A stretch of DNA of 64,000 nucleotides from Paracoccaceae bacterium (GCA_027013095.1 JALUYI010000054.1:1-64000), one strand, 5' to 3'. Numbered from the stretch's first letter, positions 16,872-27,201 are shown. The notes: generated by a model from the sequence alone, not told the origin. Numbers and translations are program-made.

Positions 16872-19220
16872 ATGAACATGCTCTCATGGAAACGAAAGTT
16901 GTGGGCCTCTCTGGCGGTGGTGGCGCTGCTGCTGGGGGCAGGCGGCTCGGCCGTTGCGCCGCTGCTGGTCGGTCCGGCTACAGCGCAGGTCACGGGCACC
17001 AGCTTTTCACGGATCGTGGTGAAAGGAAACCAGCGCATCGAGACCGCAACGATCCGCGATTTTGCCGCGATCAAGGCGGGCCAGCCGGTGACCCCGGGGC
17101 AGATCGACGCTGCTTATCGCAAGCTGATTGCAACCGGCCTGTTTGAAAAGGTCACGCTGACCCCGCGGGGGCGCAGCCTGATCATCGCGGTGCGCGAATA
17201 TCCCACCATCAACCGGATCAATTTCGAACGCAACAAGCGGATCAAGGACAAGGCGCTGGCCAAGGTGATCTCGTCCAAGCCACGCCACACCTACAGCCCG
17301 GCTCAGGCCAAGGCCGATGCCGCCGCTATCGTCGCCGCCTATCGTCAGGCGGGACGGTTCAGCGCACAGGTGACGCCGAAAATCATCCGGCGCAGCGACA
17401 ATCGTGTCGATCTGGTGTTTGAGATTTTCGAAGGCAAGGTGATCGAGATCAAGCGCATCGGCTTTGTCGGCAACCGGCATTTCTCGGACCGGCGCCTGCG
17501 GCGTGTTCTGGGGACAAAACAGGCGGGCCTGTTGCACGCTTTCATCAAAAGCGACACCTATGTCGCCGACCGCATCCAGTTTGACAAGCAGGTGCTGCGC
17601 GACTTTTACCACTCGCGCGGCTTCATTGACTTTCAGGTGCTTTCGGTCAGTGCCGAAGTGGCCAAATCGCGCAACGGCTTTTTTCTGACGTTCAAGCTGC
17701 AGGAGGGTCAGCCCTATACATTCGGAAAAATCACCACCACCAGCGATTTGTCCGAGATTGATCCGGACCAGTATAAAAAGGTCATCCGGATCAAGCCGGG
17801 GATGACCTATGGGCCCAATCTGGTTGATTCGACCATCACCACGATGGAGCGTCTGGCGACCCGCAAGGGGCTGAATTTCATTCGCGTCACCCCGCGCGTG
17901 ACTCGCCATGATGCCACCCGGACGCTGGATATCGCCTTTGTCATCGAAAAGGGGCCGCGCCAGTTCGTCGAAAGGATCGACATTGAGGGGAACACAACGA
18001 CACTGGACCGGGTAATTCGCCGACAGTTCAGGACCGTCGAGGGTGATCCGTTCAATCCGCACGAGATCCGCATGGCGGCGGAACGGATCCGCGCGCTTGG
18101 ATTCTTTTCCAAGTCCGACGTCAAGACCCGCCCGGGAACCAACCCGGATCAGGTGATTGTCGATGTGAATGTCAAGGACCAGCCAACCGGCAGCCTTGCC
18201 TTCGGGGTAAGCTATGGCGCCTCAACCGGGATCGGTGGCACGATCAGCCTTTCGGAAAGAAACTTTCTCGGGCGTGGCCAGTTCATAAAGATTCAGGCCG
18301 GCGGTACGGGAAGCAACAGGAATACCGAGCTTGCCTTTACTGAGCCCGCATTTCTGGGCCGCAACCTGCGTCTCGGTCTCAGCGCCTATCGTCGCACCAC
18401 GACCAAGCAGAACGCATCTTATGACACCACTGTCGCTGGATTCGAGCCGAAAATCTCATTTCCCACCGGCCAGAATGGACGGATGGAGTTGAGCTATCGG
18501 AGGGTGTCAAATACGCTCAATGGGATTACGGGTACGGCATCGCCGATTATCACCGCTGATGCTGGCACCCGGCAGGCGGGGGTGCTGGGGATCGGATACA
18601 CCTACGACACCCGTACCAGCGGGCTGAACCCCAAGGCGGGCGTGATCCTTCATCTGAACAGCGAGGCCGCTGGTCTGGGCGGCACCGCGCGCTTTTTGCG
18701 CACAACGGCATTGGTGGGCGCGCGCACCGCGATCCTTAATGACGAGGTCAGCCTGAGCATCGAGATGGAGGGCGGTTTTCTGAAGGCTTCCAGCGGCTCG
18801 TCCAATATTGCCGATCGGTTTTTCATGGGCGAACGTGTCATGCGCGGCTATGCGCTGCGCGGAATCGGGCCACGCGACATGACCGCCGGCTTGAACCATG
18901 ATGCGCTGGGCGGCACCATGTTTGCGGTGGCGCGGATGGAGGCGAATTTTCCCCTCGGGCTGCCGGATGAATACGGCATTTCCGGCGGCGCGTTCCTTGA
19001 CGTAGGCTCACTCTGGGGTGTGGACAACCTTCGGGGGCAGACGGCCAACGATGCGACGGGGGTGGCGGGGACCACGGCATCACTGCGCTCGGTCCTCGGC
19101 TTTTCGATCTTCTGGAAAACCGCGGTCGGGCCGCTCCGCTTCAACTTTACCAAGGTGCTTTCCGGCCCCTCCTATGACCGGCCCGAATCGTTCAGCCTGA
19201 CCATCGGCACACGGTTCTGA
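16872..19220 (+). CDS. bamA: Outer membrane protein assembly factor BamA
   Basis: BamA (Omp85) folds beta-barrel proteins into the outer membrane. The 782-residue precursor has an N-terminal signal peptide ending near PATAQV, five POTRA repeats (roughly residues 40-420; each with a VxGNxR-type start such as VVKGNQRIET and IEGNTTT) and a C-terminal 16-strand barrel including the VMRGYALRGIGPRD loop motif (the conserved VRGF/Y region). It ends in Phe (IGTRF), the usual barrel signal. I chose the ATG at 16872. The stop overlaps the skp start (TGATG). Confidence 0.94.
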   Translation: MNMLSWKRKLWASLAVVALLLGAGGSAVAPLLVGPATAQVTGTSFSRIVVKGNQRIETATIRDFAAIKAGQPVTPGQIDAAYRKLIATGLFEKVTLTPRGRSLIIAVREYPTINRINFERNKRIKDKALAKVISSKPRHTYSPAQAKADAAAIVAAYRQAGRFSAQVTPKIIRRSDNRVDLVFEIFEGKVIEIKRIGFVGNRHFSDRRLRRVLGTKQAGLLHAFIKSDTYVADRIQFDKQVLRDFYHSRGFIDFQVLSVSAEVAKSRNGFFLTFKLQEGQPYTFGKITTTSDLSEIDPDQYKKVIRIKPGMTYGPNLVDSTITTMERLATRKGLNFIRVTPRVTRHDATRTLDIAFVIEKGPRQFVERIDIEGNTTTLDRVIRRQFRTVEGDPFNPHEIRMAAERIRALGFFSKSDVKTRPGTNPDQVIVDVNVKDQPTGSLAFGVSYGASTGIGGTISLSERNFLGRGQFIKIQAGGTGSNRNTELAFTEPAFLGRNLRLGLSAYRRTTTKQNASYDTTVAGFEPKISFPTGQNGRMELSYRRVSNTLNGITGTASPIITADAGTRQAGVLGIGYTYDTRTSGLNPKAGVILHLNSEAAGLGGTARFLRTTALVGARTAILNDEVSLSIEMEGGFLKASSGSSNIADRFFMGERVMRGYALRGIGPRDMTAGLNHDALGGTMFAVARMEANFPLGLPDEYGISGGAFLDVGSLWGVDNLRGQTANDATGVAGTTASLRSVLGFSIFWKTAVGPLRFNFTKVLSGPSYDRPESFSLTIGTRF

Positions 19221-19903
19221 TGCCGCGGCGTCCGGGGGGGGATCGGCGTGATTTGCGTCGCCCGGCGGTCGTTGATCTGCGTCGGCCGATATGGGTTCTG
19301 CCGCTGGCCGCAATGCTGGGGCTGGCCAGCGTCGGATTGGCGCGGGCTCAGGAGGCCGCCGCGCCGCCCGCAGCTCTGTCGCCAGCCACCGCCTCGGTCC
19401 CGGCGCAAAACCCGCGTGCCGGAGCCGGGATTTACACGCTCAATCAGGATCAGCTTTATAAACTCTCGGCCTTTGGCAAACGGGTGCAGCGTCAACTGCT
19501 GATCCGGCGAAAGGCGCTGAAGGCCGAAAACAGCACGCTGGAATCCGGCCTGAAGGCCGAGGAACAGCACCTTACTGACATCCGCAAGACCACCTCGCCG
19601 GTGGATTTTCGCAAGCTGGCGGACGCATTTGATGCCAAGGTGCAGAAAATCCGCAAGGATCAGGCGATCAAGAGCAACGCGCTGGACAGCTGGGCCGCGA
19701 ATGAGCGCAGCCGCTTTTTCAAACTGGCCTATCCAATCCTGTTGAAGATGGCTGCCGAGCTGAATGCCGTGGCTGTTCTGGACGAGCGCATGACCCTGAT
19801 CTCGTCGCGCGACATCAGCCTGACCGCGCGGGCAATCCAGCGCATAAATGCCGAGCTGGGCGACGGCGCAAAAGACAAGGCGGGCAAGAAACACACCCCC
19901 TGA
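19220..19903 (+). CDS. skp: Periplasmic chaperone, OmpH/Skp family
   Basis: Skp holds unfolded outer membrane proteins in the periplasm. The 227-residue precursor has a long basic N-terminus followed by a signal segment ([19 protein letters not shown]), a Pro/Ala-rich linker, and an OmpH-type core in which the two long charged helices (about residues 90-170) would form the coiled-coil tentacles. Sequence conservation in this family is low, so the call rests on the helix pattern and on the one-base overlap with bamA. It is followed by 128 bp without a gene, then fabZ. Confidence 0.8.
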   Translation: MPRRPGGDRRDLRRPAVVDLRRPIWVLPLAAMLGLASVGLARAQEAAAPPAALSPATASVPAQNPRAGAGIYTLNQDQLYKLSAFGKRVQRQLLIRRKALKAENSTLESGLKAEEQHLTDIRKTTSPVDFRKLADAFDAKVQKIRKDQAIKSNALDSWAANERSRFFKLAYPILLKMAAELNAVAVLDERMTLISSRDISLTARAIQRINAELGDGAKDKAGKKHTP

Positions 19904-20031
19904 CCGGCATCCCCCGACCGGCGACTCCGTGTCCGGCGTCCACGTGGCGCGGCGATCCCGTCGGCACTCCTTGTCAGAACTGGGCGCGGTTGATAGGGAT
20001 ACACCCAGATTTGAACGACAAGGGCCAGCAT

Positions 20032-20520
20032 ATGACTGATACTTCCGAAAACGCGACCGGGACCGAGGCATTGCCCTCAGCGGACCTGGCGATGATCCAG
20101 CGGATGATCCCGCACCGTTACCCGTTCCTGTTCATCGACAAGGTCCGGGATATCAAGAGCGGCGAAAGCGCGGTGGGGATCAAGAACGTCACCATGAACG
20201 AGCCGCAGTTTCAGGGGCATTTCCCACGAAAACCGATCATGCCCGGCGTCATGATCGTCGAAGCCATGGCCCAGACCGCGGCGGTTCTGATCTCGTATAC
20301 GCTGGATCTGGTGGATCGTGACCCGCTGGTCTATTTCATGACCATGGACAAGTTCCGCTTTCGCGCCATGGTCACCCCGGGGGACGTTCTGGAACTGCAC
20401 GTGCGCGTGCTGCGCGGGCGCGGAAAAATATGGAAGCTCTGGGGAGAAGGCAAGGTCAACGGCAAGATCGCCTCTGAGGGTGAATTCTCGGCGATGATTG
20501 ACGTCGCCGGAAAAATGTGA
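20032..20520 (+). CDS. fabZ: 3-hydroxyacyl-ACP dehydratase FabZ
   Basis: FabZ dehydrates 3-hydroxyacyl-ACP in fatty acid synthesis and competes with LpxA for 3-hydroxyacyl-ACP. The 162-residue hot-dog-fold protein has [12 protein letters not shown], the catalytic His63 in [13 protein letters not shown] and the catalytic Glu77 in [10 protein letters not shown] chose the ATG at 20032; the frame extends upstream to 19990 without likeness. It overlaps lpxA by 4 bp. Confidence 0.93.
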   Translation: MTDTSENATGTEALPSADLAMIQRMIPHRYPFLFIDKVRDIKSGESAVGIKNVTMNEPQFQGHFPRKPIMPGVMIVEAMAQTAAVLISYTLDLVDRDPLVYFMTMDKFRFRAMVTPGDVLELHVRVLRGRGKIWKLWGEGKVNGKIASEGEFSAMIDVAGKM

Positions 20521-21338
20521 GCGGCCAGATCAGGATGACCGACAGCCAGACCCAAATCCATCCCACCGCCATTATCGCCAAGGGGGCACGGATCGGCGCC
20601 GGATGCCGGATCGGTGCCTATTGTGTGGTCGGCCCCGAGGTCTCGCTGGGTGACGGGGTGGTTCTGGAAAACCACGTTTCAATCGCCGGCTGGACCGAGA
20701 TCGGCCCGGGCTGCCGCATCTGGCCCTTTGCCTCGATTGGCAGCGATCCACAGGATCTGAAATTCGGCGGTGAGCATACCCGCGTGGAGATCGGCGCGCG
20801 CACCCGCATCCGCGAATATTCCACCGTCAATCCGGGGACCAACGGTGGCGGGGGGGTGACGCGGATTGGCGATGACAACCTGATCATGATGTATGTTCAC
20901 GTCGCCCATGACTGTCAGATCGGCAACGGAATCGTGCTGGCCAACGCGGTGCAACTGGCCGGGCATGTGGTGATCGGCGACAACGCCATCCTTGGGGGCC
21001 AGTCCGGCGTGCATCAGTTCTGCCGGGTCGGCAAGGGTGCGATGATCGGCGCCGGAGCGGTGGTGGTTAATGACGTGATCCCCTATGGCTCGGTGATATC
21101 GGCGCGTGGCGTTCTAGGCGGGCTGAATCTGGTGGGGCTGAGACGTCGCGGGGCCGAGCGCGCGGCCATGAACGGTTTGCGCCACGCCTACAAGCGGCTG
21201 TTTATGGGCACCGAGGGCACCTTGCTGGAACGCGCCCAAGCCCTGCAAGACGAGGACGTGGCGGACAATGCGCTGGTTCTGGATGTGCTGGAATTTCTGC
21301 TGGCAAATTCCGATCGTGCCTTTTGCGCGCCCGAGTGA
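20517..21338 (+). CDS. lpxA: UDP-N-acetylglucosamine acyltransferase LpxA
   Basis: LpxA adds the first 3-hydroxyacyl chain to UDP-GlcNAc, starting lipid A synthesis. The 273-residue product shows the hexapeptide-repeat pattern of a left-handed beta helix ([20 protein letters not shown], then [14 protein letters not shown] with the catalytic His, and the [12 protein letters not shown] segment) and a C-terminal helical domain. The start used is a GTG overlapping the fabZ stop; an ATG at 20535 is almost as good. Confidence 0.93.
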   Translation: MSGQIRMTDSQTQIHPTAIIAKGARIGAGCRIGAYCVVGPEVSLGDGVVLENHVSIAGWTEIGPGCRIWPFASIGSDPQDLKFGGEHTRVEIGARTRIREYSTVNPGTNGGGGVTRIGDDNLIMMYVHVAHDCQIGNGIVLANAVQLAGHVVIGDNAILGGQSGVHQFCRVGKGAMIGAGAVVVNDVIPYGSVISARGVLGGLNLVGLRRRGAERAAMNGLRHAYKRLFMGTEGTLLERAQALQDEDVADNALVLDVLEFLLANSDRAFCAPE

Positions 21339-21344
21339 GGCGCC

Positions 21345-22184
21345 ATGACCCAAGCTCCCCAAAAAATGGCGATAATTTCCGGCAGCGGGAGCCTGCCCCG
21401 ATTGTTGCTCGACAACTGCCGCAGGCGCGCGCAGGATTGTGTTCTGGTCTCATTTCAGGACGCTCCGGGGGACGTGGACCCGCCCGGGCCACCCCTGATC
21501 CGCGCCGGGTTCGAGCGCCTTGGCGCGCTGTTTGACGCCCTGAAAGAGGCCCGCGTGTCCGCTGTCGTCTTTGCCGGAGGGATGACGCGCCCGCGTCTCG
21601 ACCCGGCAAAGTTTGACGAAAAAACCCGCCAGATCGCGCCCCGCCTGTTTTCGCAGATGGGGCAGGGCGATGACGCACTGCTGCGCCAAGTCGCGGCCGT
21701 TTTTGAGGCCGAGGGGTTTTCGGTGCTGGCCCCCCATCAGCTCTGCCCCGACCTTCTGGCACCCCGCGGCGTTCTGGGGACGCATGAGCCGCAACAGGCA
21801 GACCGGGCGGATATCAGCCGTGCGCAGGCGCTGGCACAGGCCCTTGGCGCGCTGGACGTCGGGCAGGGGGCGGTGGTTGCGCAGGGGCTGTGTCTGGGTC
21901 TTGAGACCCTGCAGGGAACCGACCGCCTGCTGGAGTTCGTCGCCCGGACGGCGGCGGGGCTGCGCCCGGACCCTCAGGGGGGCGGGGGGGTGCTTTATAA
22001 AGGGCCCAAACCGGGGCAGGATTTGCGCATGGACATGCCCACGATCGGCCCGCCTACGGTTGAAAACGCCGCCCGTGCGGGGCTGGCGGGGATCGCGGTT
22101 GCCGCTGGTGCGGTCCTTATTCTTGAGCGCGACAGGACCATTCAGGCGGCCGACCGGCTGGGCCTGTTTCTTTTTGGCGCATGA
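21345..22184 (+). CDS. lpxI: UDP-2,3-diacylglucosamine diphosphatase LpxI
   Basis: LpxI hydrolyses UDP-2,3-diacylglucosamine to lipid X, replacing LpxH in most alphaproteobacteria. The 279-residue product has the family marks MAIISGSGSLP, VVFAGGMTRP, GDDALLRQVA, GLETLQGTDRLL and, near the C-terminus, KGPKPGQDLRMDMPTIGP followed by TVENAARAGLAGIAV. The order lpxA-lpxI-lpxB is the standard alphaproteobacterial arrangement. The stop overlaps lpxB by 4 bp. Confidence 0.92.
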   Translation: MTQAPQKMAIISGSGSLPRLLLDNCRRRAQDCVLVSFQDAPGDVDPPGPPLIRAGFERLGALFDALKEARVSAVVFAGGMTRPRLDPAKFDEKTRQIAPRLFSQMGQGDDALLRQVAAVFEAEGFSVLAPHQLCPDLLAPRGVLGTHEPQQADRADISRAQALAQALGALDVGQGAVVAQGLCLGLETLQGTDRLLEFVARTAAGLRPDPQGGGGVLYKGPKPGQDLRMDMPTIGPPTVENAARAGLAGIAVAAGAVLILERDRTIQAADRLGLFLFGA

Positions 22185-23362
22185 GCGCGGGCAAACATTT
22201 CTTTCTGATCGCGGGCGAAGCCTCGGGCGATCGCCTTGGCGCCAGTCTGATGAAAGGGCTGAAAACATTGCAGCCCGATGTCCGGTTCAGCGGTGTTGGC
22301 GGGCCGCTGATGGCGGCTGAGGGGTTGAAAAGCCTGTTTCCCATGGGTGAGCTGTCGGTGATGGGGCTGGCCGAGGTGGTGCCGCGACTAGCGCACCTGC
22401 TGTCCCGGGTGCGCCAGAGCGCGCAGGCGATTGACGCGGCACAGCCGGATGCGCTGATCACGATTGATGCGCCGGATTTCTGTCTCAGGGTGGCGGCACG
22501 GGCGCGGGCGCAAAACCCGGCACTCAGGACCATCCACTACGTCGCCCCGACGGTCTGGGCGTGGCGCGCCGGACGGGCCGAGAAAATGGCCCGGCACATC
22601 GATCACGTTCTGGCGTTGTTCCCGTTTGAGCCCCCCTACATGGAGGCCGCGGGGATGGGCTGCGATTTCGTCGGTCATCCGGTGGTCGCCGATCCCCAGC
22701 CTGACGAGGCGGCGCGACACGCCTTCCGGACACGCCTTGGGGTGCGGGGAAACAGCCGCCTGCTGTTGGTTTTGCCCGGCTCGCGCAAGGGCGAGATTGC
22801 GCGCATGGCCCCCCTCTTTGCCGAGGTGGCGCAGGGTCTTTCCATCTTCAACCAAAATGTAAAGTTTGTCATACAAGCCACGGAAAATACAGCAGAAACT
22901 CTGAAATCAATGTTGCCGAACTGGCCGTCCGGCACCCGCCTTATGGACCCACGTGATCTGTGCGCCGAGGACAGCCAGAGGCAAAAGAGAGCGCTGTTTG
23001 CCAGCGCCGACCTTGCGCTTGCGGCTTCGGGCACGGTGTCGCTGGAGCTGGCGGCGGCGGCAACGCCGATGGTGATTGCACACCGCTTCAACTGGCTGAC
23101 AACGCGTATTGTCAAGGCCAAGGTCAATCTTGAAAGCGCCACCCTGGTCAATATCCTGACCCAGAGCAAGGCGATCCCCGAGTTCCTGTTTGAAGAGGCG
23201 CAGGCGCGGCGGATCACGCCGTTTCTGGCGCGACTGCTGTCTGACGATGGCGCTCGCGCGGCCCAGCTTGGGGCGGAAAATCGGGCGATGGAAATGCTGG
23301 GCCGAGGCGGCGAGGCCCCGGGTATGCGCGCCGCCCGGGCGGTGTTGCGCGCGGTTGGATAG
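22181..23362 (+). CDS. lpxB: Lipid-A-disaccharide synthase LpxB
   Basis: LpxB joins UDP-diacylglucosamine and lipid X into the tetraacyl disaccharide at the membrane surface. The 393-residue GT-B-type protein shows LIAGEASGDRLGASLM at the start, FSGVGGPLMAAEG, DAPDFCLRVA, the YVAPTVWAWRAGRA motif, VLPGSRKGEI and SGTVSLELAAAATPMV. It is coupled to lpxI and closes the envelope cluster; lpxD and lpxC are not in this cluster. Confidence 0.94.
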   Translation: MSAGKHFFLIAGEASGDRLGASLMKGLKTLQPDVRFSGVGGPLMAAEGLKSLFPMGELSVMGLAEVVPRLAHLLSRVRQSAQAIDAAQPDALITIDAPDFCLRVAARARAQNPALRTIHYVAPTVWAWRAGRAEKMARHIDHVLALFPFEPPYMEAAGMGCDFVGHPVVADPQPDEAARHAFRTRLGVRGNSRLLLVLPGSRKGEIARMAPLFAEVAQGLSIFNQNVKFVIQATENTAETLKSMLPNWPSGTRLMDPRDLCAEDSQRQKRALFASADLALAASGTVSLELAAAATPMVIAHRFNWLTTRIVKAKVNLESATLVNILTQSKAIPEFLFEEAQARRITPFLARLLSDDGARAAQLGAENRAMEMLGRGGEAPGMRAARAVLRAVG

Positions 23363-23413
23363 CTTTCGACCCACCCCCCCGGTTCATTGATTTACCGGCC
23401 AGAACCTGTCGGC

Positions 23414-23884
23414 TCACGTGCCAAACGGGGCAAGCGTCGCGGCGGTTTTTTCGGCCAGTAGCTGCGGTGAAATCTCGAACATGTGGTGCGGCGTGCCGGC
23501 CGCGGCCCAGACCCGGGGAAAGGCCAAAAGGGCCGGCTCCATGAACGGGCGCGGCGGGATCAGGTGGCCAAAGGGCGAGACGCCGCCGATGGCAAAACCG
23601 GTGCGCGCGCGAATGATGGCGGCATCGGCCTTGCCCAGCGGCTCATTGGCCAGCGCGCGCGCCTGATCCAGATCGACCCGCTGTCCTCCGGGGGTCAGAA
23701 AAAGCGCCAGTTGGCCGCTGTCCTGTCCCAGAAACAGGATCGATTTGACGATCTGGTTTACTTCGCAGCCAATCACCTTGGCGGCCTGCGCGGCGGTGTG
23801 GGTTGGTGCGCTTACGCGAAAAACCTCCAGCGCGAGGCCGAGGCGTTCAAGGTCGGTTTTGACCCGGGTCAGGCTTTTGCTCAT
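23414..23884 (-). CDS. YbaK/EbsC-type aminoacyl-tRNA deacylase
   Basis: The 156-residue protein has the YbaK/ProX fold marks: THTAAQAAKVIGC with the lysine-bearing VKSILFLG segment, and the characteristic GGVSPFGHL loop. Family members hydrolyse mischarged Cys-, Ala- or other aminoacyl-tRNAs in trans; the exact specificity cannot be told from the sequence. It converges on lpxB (51 bp gap) and is divergent from glnE. Confidence 0.85.
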   Translation of the reverse strand: MSKSLTRVKTDLERLGLALEVFRVSAPTHTAAQAAKVIGCEVNQIVKSILFLGQDSGQLALFLTPGGQRVDLDQARALANEPLGKADAAIIRARTGFAIGGVSPFGHLIPPRPFMEPALLAFPRVWAAAGTPHHMFEISPQLLAEKTAATLAPFGT

Positions 23885-23966
23885 GGGGGTTTATCGCCGC
23901 TGGCAGGATGGCGCGCAAGGGGGGGAACGTAGTTGACGGCGCCTGCCTTGGCCGCCATCTTCGGGT

Positions 23967-26771
23967 ATGTCCTTGCGTAGCGACACAAAAACCGCTCCTG
24001 TTCCGCATGAGCCCCGGCTTGGCCGCGAAACGGCCGAGGTCTACGGCGCTTTGCCGGACAATCTGCGTGCGCTTATTGTCGGGACGGCCGGTTGCAGTCC
24101 CTATCTGCGCGGTCTCTTGATGCGCGAAAAAGACTGGCTGAGTGGGGTGCTGGACCAGTCGGCCGAGGGGGTTCTGGCCGATATCCGCAGCACGGTTGAA
24201 ACCACCGATCAGCCGGTTGCGCGGGCATTGCGACAGGCCAAGCGGCGGGTCGCGCTTTATACTGCGCTGGCCGATCTTGGCGGCATGTGGGGGCTGGCCG
24301 AGGTGACCGACGCGCTGAGTAAATTTGCGGATTTCGCTGTTGGCACCAGCCTCTCGACCCTGCTTTCGGCCGAACTTGGGCGCGGCAAGCTGCCGGGCTG
24401 CCAGCCAGAGGATCTGGACACGGGCTGCGGGATATGCGTGCTGGCGATGGGCAAGATGGGCGCAAATGAGCTGAACTATTCCTCGGATATCGACCTTATC
24501 GTGCTGTTTGACGAAACCCGTCACAAGGCCGAAAACTTTGAAACCCTCCGCGAGCGATTTATCCGGGTGACGCGGCGGATGGCCCGGATGCTGGGCGATG
24601 TAACCGCCGATGGCTATGTCTTTCGCACCGATCTGCGCCTGCGTCCCGACCCCTCGGTGACGCCGGTCTGCCTGTCGATGGGCGCCGCCGAGCGCTATTA
24701 CGAAAGCCTTGGGCGAACATGGGAGCGTGCGGCCTTTATCAAGGCACGCCCCTGCGCTGGCGACTTTGCCGCCGGCGCGCGCTTTTTGACGACACTGCGG
24801 CCCTTTATCTGGCGCCGGCATCTGGATTACGCCGCCATTCAGGACGCCCAGGACATGCGTCTGGCAATCCGCGAGCACAAGGGGCTGGGCGGGCGGATCA
24901 TGCTGCCCGGGCACAACCTGAAGCTGGGGCGCGGCGGCATTCGTGAGATTGAGTTCTTTACCCAGACGCGCCAGATCATCGCCGGCGGGCGCGACCCGGA
25001 TCTGCGCGTCAAAGGAACGCTGGAGGGCCTCGCTGTGCTGGCCGAAAAGGGCTGGGTTGCCCCCGAGGTGGCCGCCGTCCTCAGCCAATCCTACATCGCC
25101 CTGCGCAATCTCGAGCACCGGGTGCAGATGCTGAACGATGCGCAGACCCATGACATCCCCAGCGCTCCGGCGCAGATTGCGCGGTTGGCAGATTTTTGCG
25201 CCTCCCCCTCGGTTGCCGCCTTCAAGACCGACCTTCTGGCGCGTCTGCAACAGGTTGAAAAACTAACCGAACCGTTTTTCGCCCCCGGGCACAGCCCGCG
25301 CGACCCCCTTGCCGAGCAGAGCGAGCAGACCCGTACCCTGATCGCCAGCTGGCACGGCTGTCCGGCCCTCAGAAGCCCGCGCGCCCGGGCCATTTTCCGG
25401 CGCATCCTGCCCCAGATCCTGACTCGCGTGGCCAAGACCCCGGATGCCGAGGAAACGCTGCGCCGCCTTGGCGGTTTTCTGACCGGGTTGCCCGCCGGAG
25501 TGCAGGTGTTTTCGCTGTTTCAGGCCAACCCCCATCTGATCGACCTTTTGGTCGATATCTGCGGCACCGCCCCCGGTCTGGCGCGCTATCTTTCGCGCAA
25601 TTCACAGGTTCTGGATGCGGTGATCGCGGGCACGTTTTTCGACCCCTTGCCGGCGGTCGAGGGGTTGTCGACCGAACTGCAGCGCGCATTGGCCGCGATC
25701 GATGATTACGAAGACCAGTTGAATGCGGCCCGGCGCTGGATGAAAGAACAGCATTTTCGCATCGGCGTGCAGCTCTTGAAGCAGATGATCTCGGCCCCCG
25801 AGGCCGCGGCCGCCTATTCCGATCTGGCCGAGGCCTGCCTGCGCGGGATATTTCAGCCGGTGGTGCGGGAATTTGCCCGTCGCTTTGGCCCCATGCCGGG
25901 GCGCGGGGCGATGGTGCTGGGCATGGGCTCGCTGGGAGCGCGGCAAATGTCGGCGGGCTCGGACCTTGACCTGATCGTGATTTACGACGCCGAAGGGGCC
26001 GAGCAGTCCAGCGGTGCGCGCCCTCTAGCGGTTTCGACCTATTTTTCCCGTCTGACGCAAGCTTTGGTGACGGCGCTGGCCTCGCCCATGGCCGAGGGAA
26101 CGCTTTATGCGGTTGACATGCGCCTGCGCCCCTCGGGGCGAAAGGGGCCGGTGGCGACGGCGCTGAGCGGCTTTTTCAGTTATCAGCAAAGCGAGGCCTG
26201 GACGTGGGAGCACATGGCCCTGACCCGCGCCCGCCCGGTTGCCGGGACCCCCAGCCTGATGGTTGAGGTCGAGAGTTTCCGCCAGCATATTGTTACCCGC
26301 CGACGCGATCCCGAGGCGCTGAAACGGGATGCGCGCGACATGCGCGGGCGCATTGCCGATGCTGCGGGCCCAAACCCGACGCCGGCCCCGTGGGAGGCCA
26401 AGTCGGGCCCCGGAGGTATGATGGATATCGAGATTCTGGCGCAGACCGCAGCGTTGGCAGCGGGGGTCACGGCGCGGGAAACGCCAGCGCAGCTGGTCGC
26501 CGCACGGCAGTTGGGCTGGCTTGACAGGGCCGAGGCCAAGGCCCTTCTTGAGGATTACCAGCGCCTGTTCAGCCTGCGCCAGATCGGCAAGCTTTTGGCG
26601 GGCAGCGGGTTTGACCCGGAGCAAACAGGCCAAACCGCGGTGGCGTTGTTGTTGGCGCAGACGGGGGCCGACACGATTGCCGCCCTTGGACAAAGCCTTG
26701 CGGCGGGGCGCGCCCGGGCTGAGGCCTTGATCCGCCGATGTCTGGCCGCGTCCCCACCTGACCCCGTCTGA
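23967..26771 (+). CDS. glnE: Glutamine synthetase adenylyltransferase/deadenylylase GlnE
   Basis: GlnE switches glutamine synthetase off and on by adding or removing AMP, under control of PII proteins. The 934-residue product carries two nucleotidyltransferase halves: the first (deadenylylase) has LAMGKMGANELNYSSDIDL near residue 158, the second (adenylylase) has LGMGSLGARQMSAGSDLDLI near residue 650, each with the DxD-type metal pair, separated by a helical regulatory region. Length is normal. It is monocistronic or leads the small gene behind it. Confidence 0.94.
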   Translation: MSLRSDTKTAPVPHEPRLGRETAEVYGALPDNLRALIVGTAGCSPYLRGLLMREKDWLSGVLDQSAEGVLADIRSTVETTDQPVARALRQAKRRVALYTALADLGGMWGLAEVTDALSKFADFAVGTSLSTLLSAELGRGKLPGCQPEDLDTGCGICVLAMGKMGANELNYSSDIDLIVLFDETRHKAENFETLRERFIRVTRRMARMLGDVTADGYVFRTDLRLRPDPSVTPVCLSMGAAERYYESLGRTWERAAFIKARPCAGDFAAGARFLTTLRPFIWRRHLDYAAIQDAQDMRLAIREHKGLGGRIMLPGHNLKLGRGGIREIEFFTQTRQIIAGGRDPDLRVKGTLEGLAVLAEKGWVAPEVAAVLSQSYIALRNLEHRVQMLNDAQTHDIPSAPAQIARLADFCASPSVAAFKTDLLARLQQVEKLTEPFFAPGHSPRDPLAEQSEQTRTLIASWHGCPALRSPRARAIFRRILPQILTRVAKTPDAEETLRRLGGFLTGLPAGVQVFSLFQANPHLIDLLVDICGTAPGLARYLSRNSQVLDAVIAGTFFDPLPAVEGLSTELQRALAAIDDYEDQLNAARRWMKEQHFRIGVQLLKQMISAPEAAAAYSDLAEACLRGIFQPVVREFARRFGPMPGRGAMVLGMGSLGARQMSAGSDLDLIVIYDAEGAEQSSGARPLAVSTYFSRLTQALVTALASPMAEGTLYAVDMRLRPSGRKGPVATALSGFFSYQQSEAWTWEHMALTRARPVAGTPSLMVEVESFRQHIVTRRRDPEALKRDARDMRGRIADAAGPNPTPAPWEAKSGPGGMMDIEILAQTAALAAGVTARETPAQLVAARQLGWLDRAEAKALLEDYQRLFSLRQIGKLLAGSGFDPEQTGQTAVALLLAQTGADTIAALGQSLAAGRARAEALIRRCLAASPPDPV

Positions 26772-26844
26772 ACAGGCGACGAATTGACAGGCTTGTCGGG
26801 ATGTTCCATCACTTGGCAGGAACAGGACGACAGGAGAGCGGGCG

Positions 26845-27114
26845 ATGAAAAAGGGCCATCTGGCGATTGATCCGCGCGGATTGATTTTTGAAAGCTACCG
26901 GATCGAAGGGGTCAGCGCAGGGGAATGCCGCTCGATCTTTCTGGATTGGGCGCTGGGGCAGCCCGCGGGCGCGGACATGCACGCCGCGTTATTGACCTTG
27001 CAGGCGGAATATGGCGCGCGGGCCCCCGATCACCCGATGAGCGCGATCATTGCTGAAGGCTTGGCGCGCAAGGCCGCCCCCCCGGCACGGCGCCGGCGGC
27101 GGCAGAGGCAATAG
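26845..27114 (+). CDS. Conserved small protein of unknown function
   Basis: An 89-residue product with an ATG at 26845 preceded by an AGGAGA ribosome-binding site. The sequence LAIDPRGLIFESYRIEGV and CRSIFLDWALG look like a folded, conserved core, and the C-terminus ends in a run of basic residues (ARRRRRQRQ) that could contact nucleic acid. I believe similar proteins occur in other Rhodobacteraceae, but I cannot name a family or function. It lies 73 bp behind glnE. Confidence 0.65.
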   Translation: MKKGHLAIDPRGLIFESYRIEGVSAGECRSIFLDWALGQPAGADMHAALLTLQAEYGARAPDHPMSAIIAEGLARKAAPPARRRRRQRQ

Positions 27115-27201
27115 CGCCCGCTGCCGGGCCCGTGGTTTATGGGTCTACGCCCGACGCCTTTTGCTTGACCTTGCCGGGCAGATCAGGGCACATCCCCGAT
27201 C

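Noticed and set aside
17007-18062. 351-codon minus-strand frame inside bamA
   Set aside because: It is antisense to the BamA POTRA region and has no motif.
23847-25250. 467-codon open frame on the minus strand opposite glnE
   Set aside because: It lies antisense to a well-supported GlnE with both catalytic motifs; the antisense protein is Gln/Arg/His-rich and shows no fold. High-GC DNA gives such shadows.
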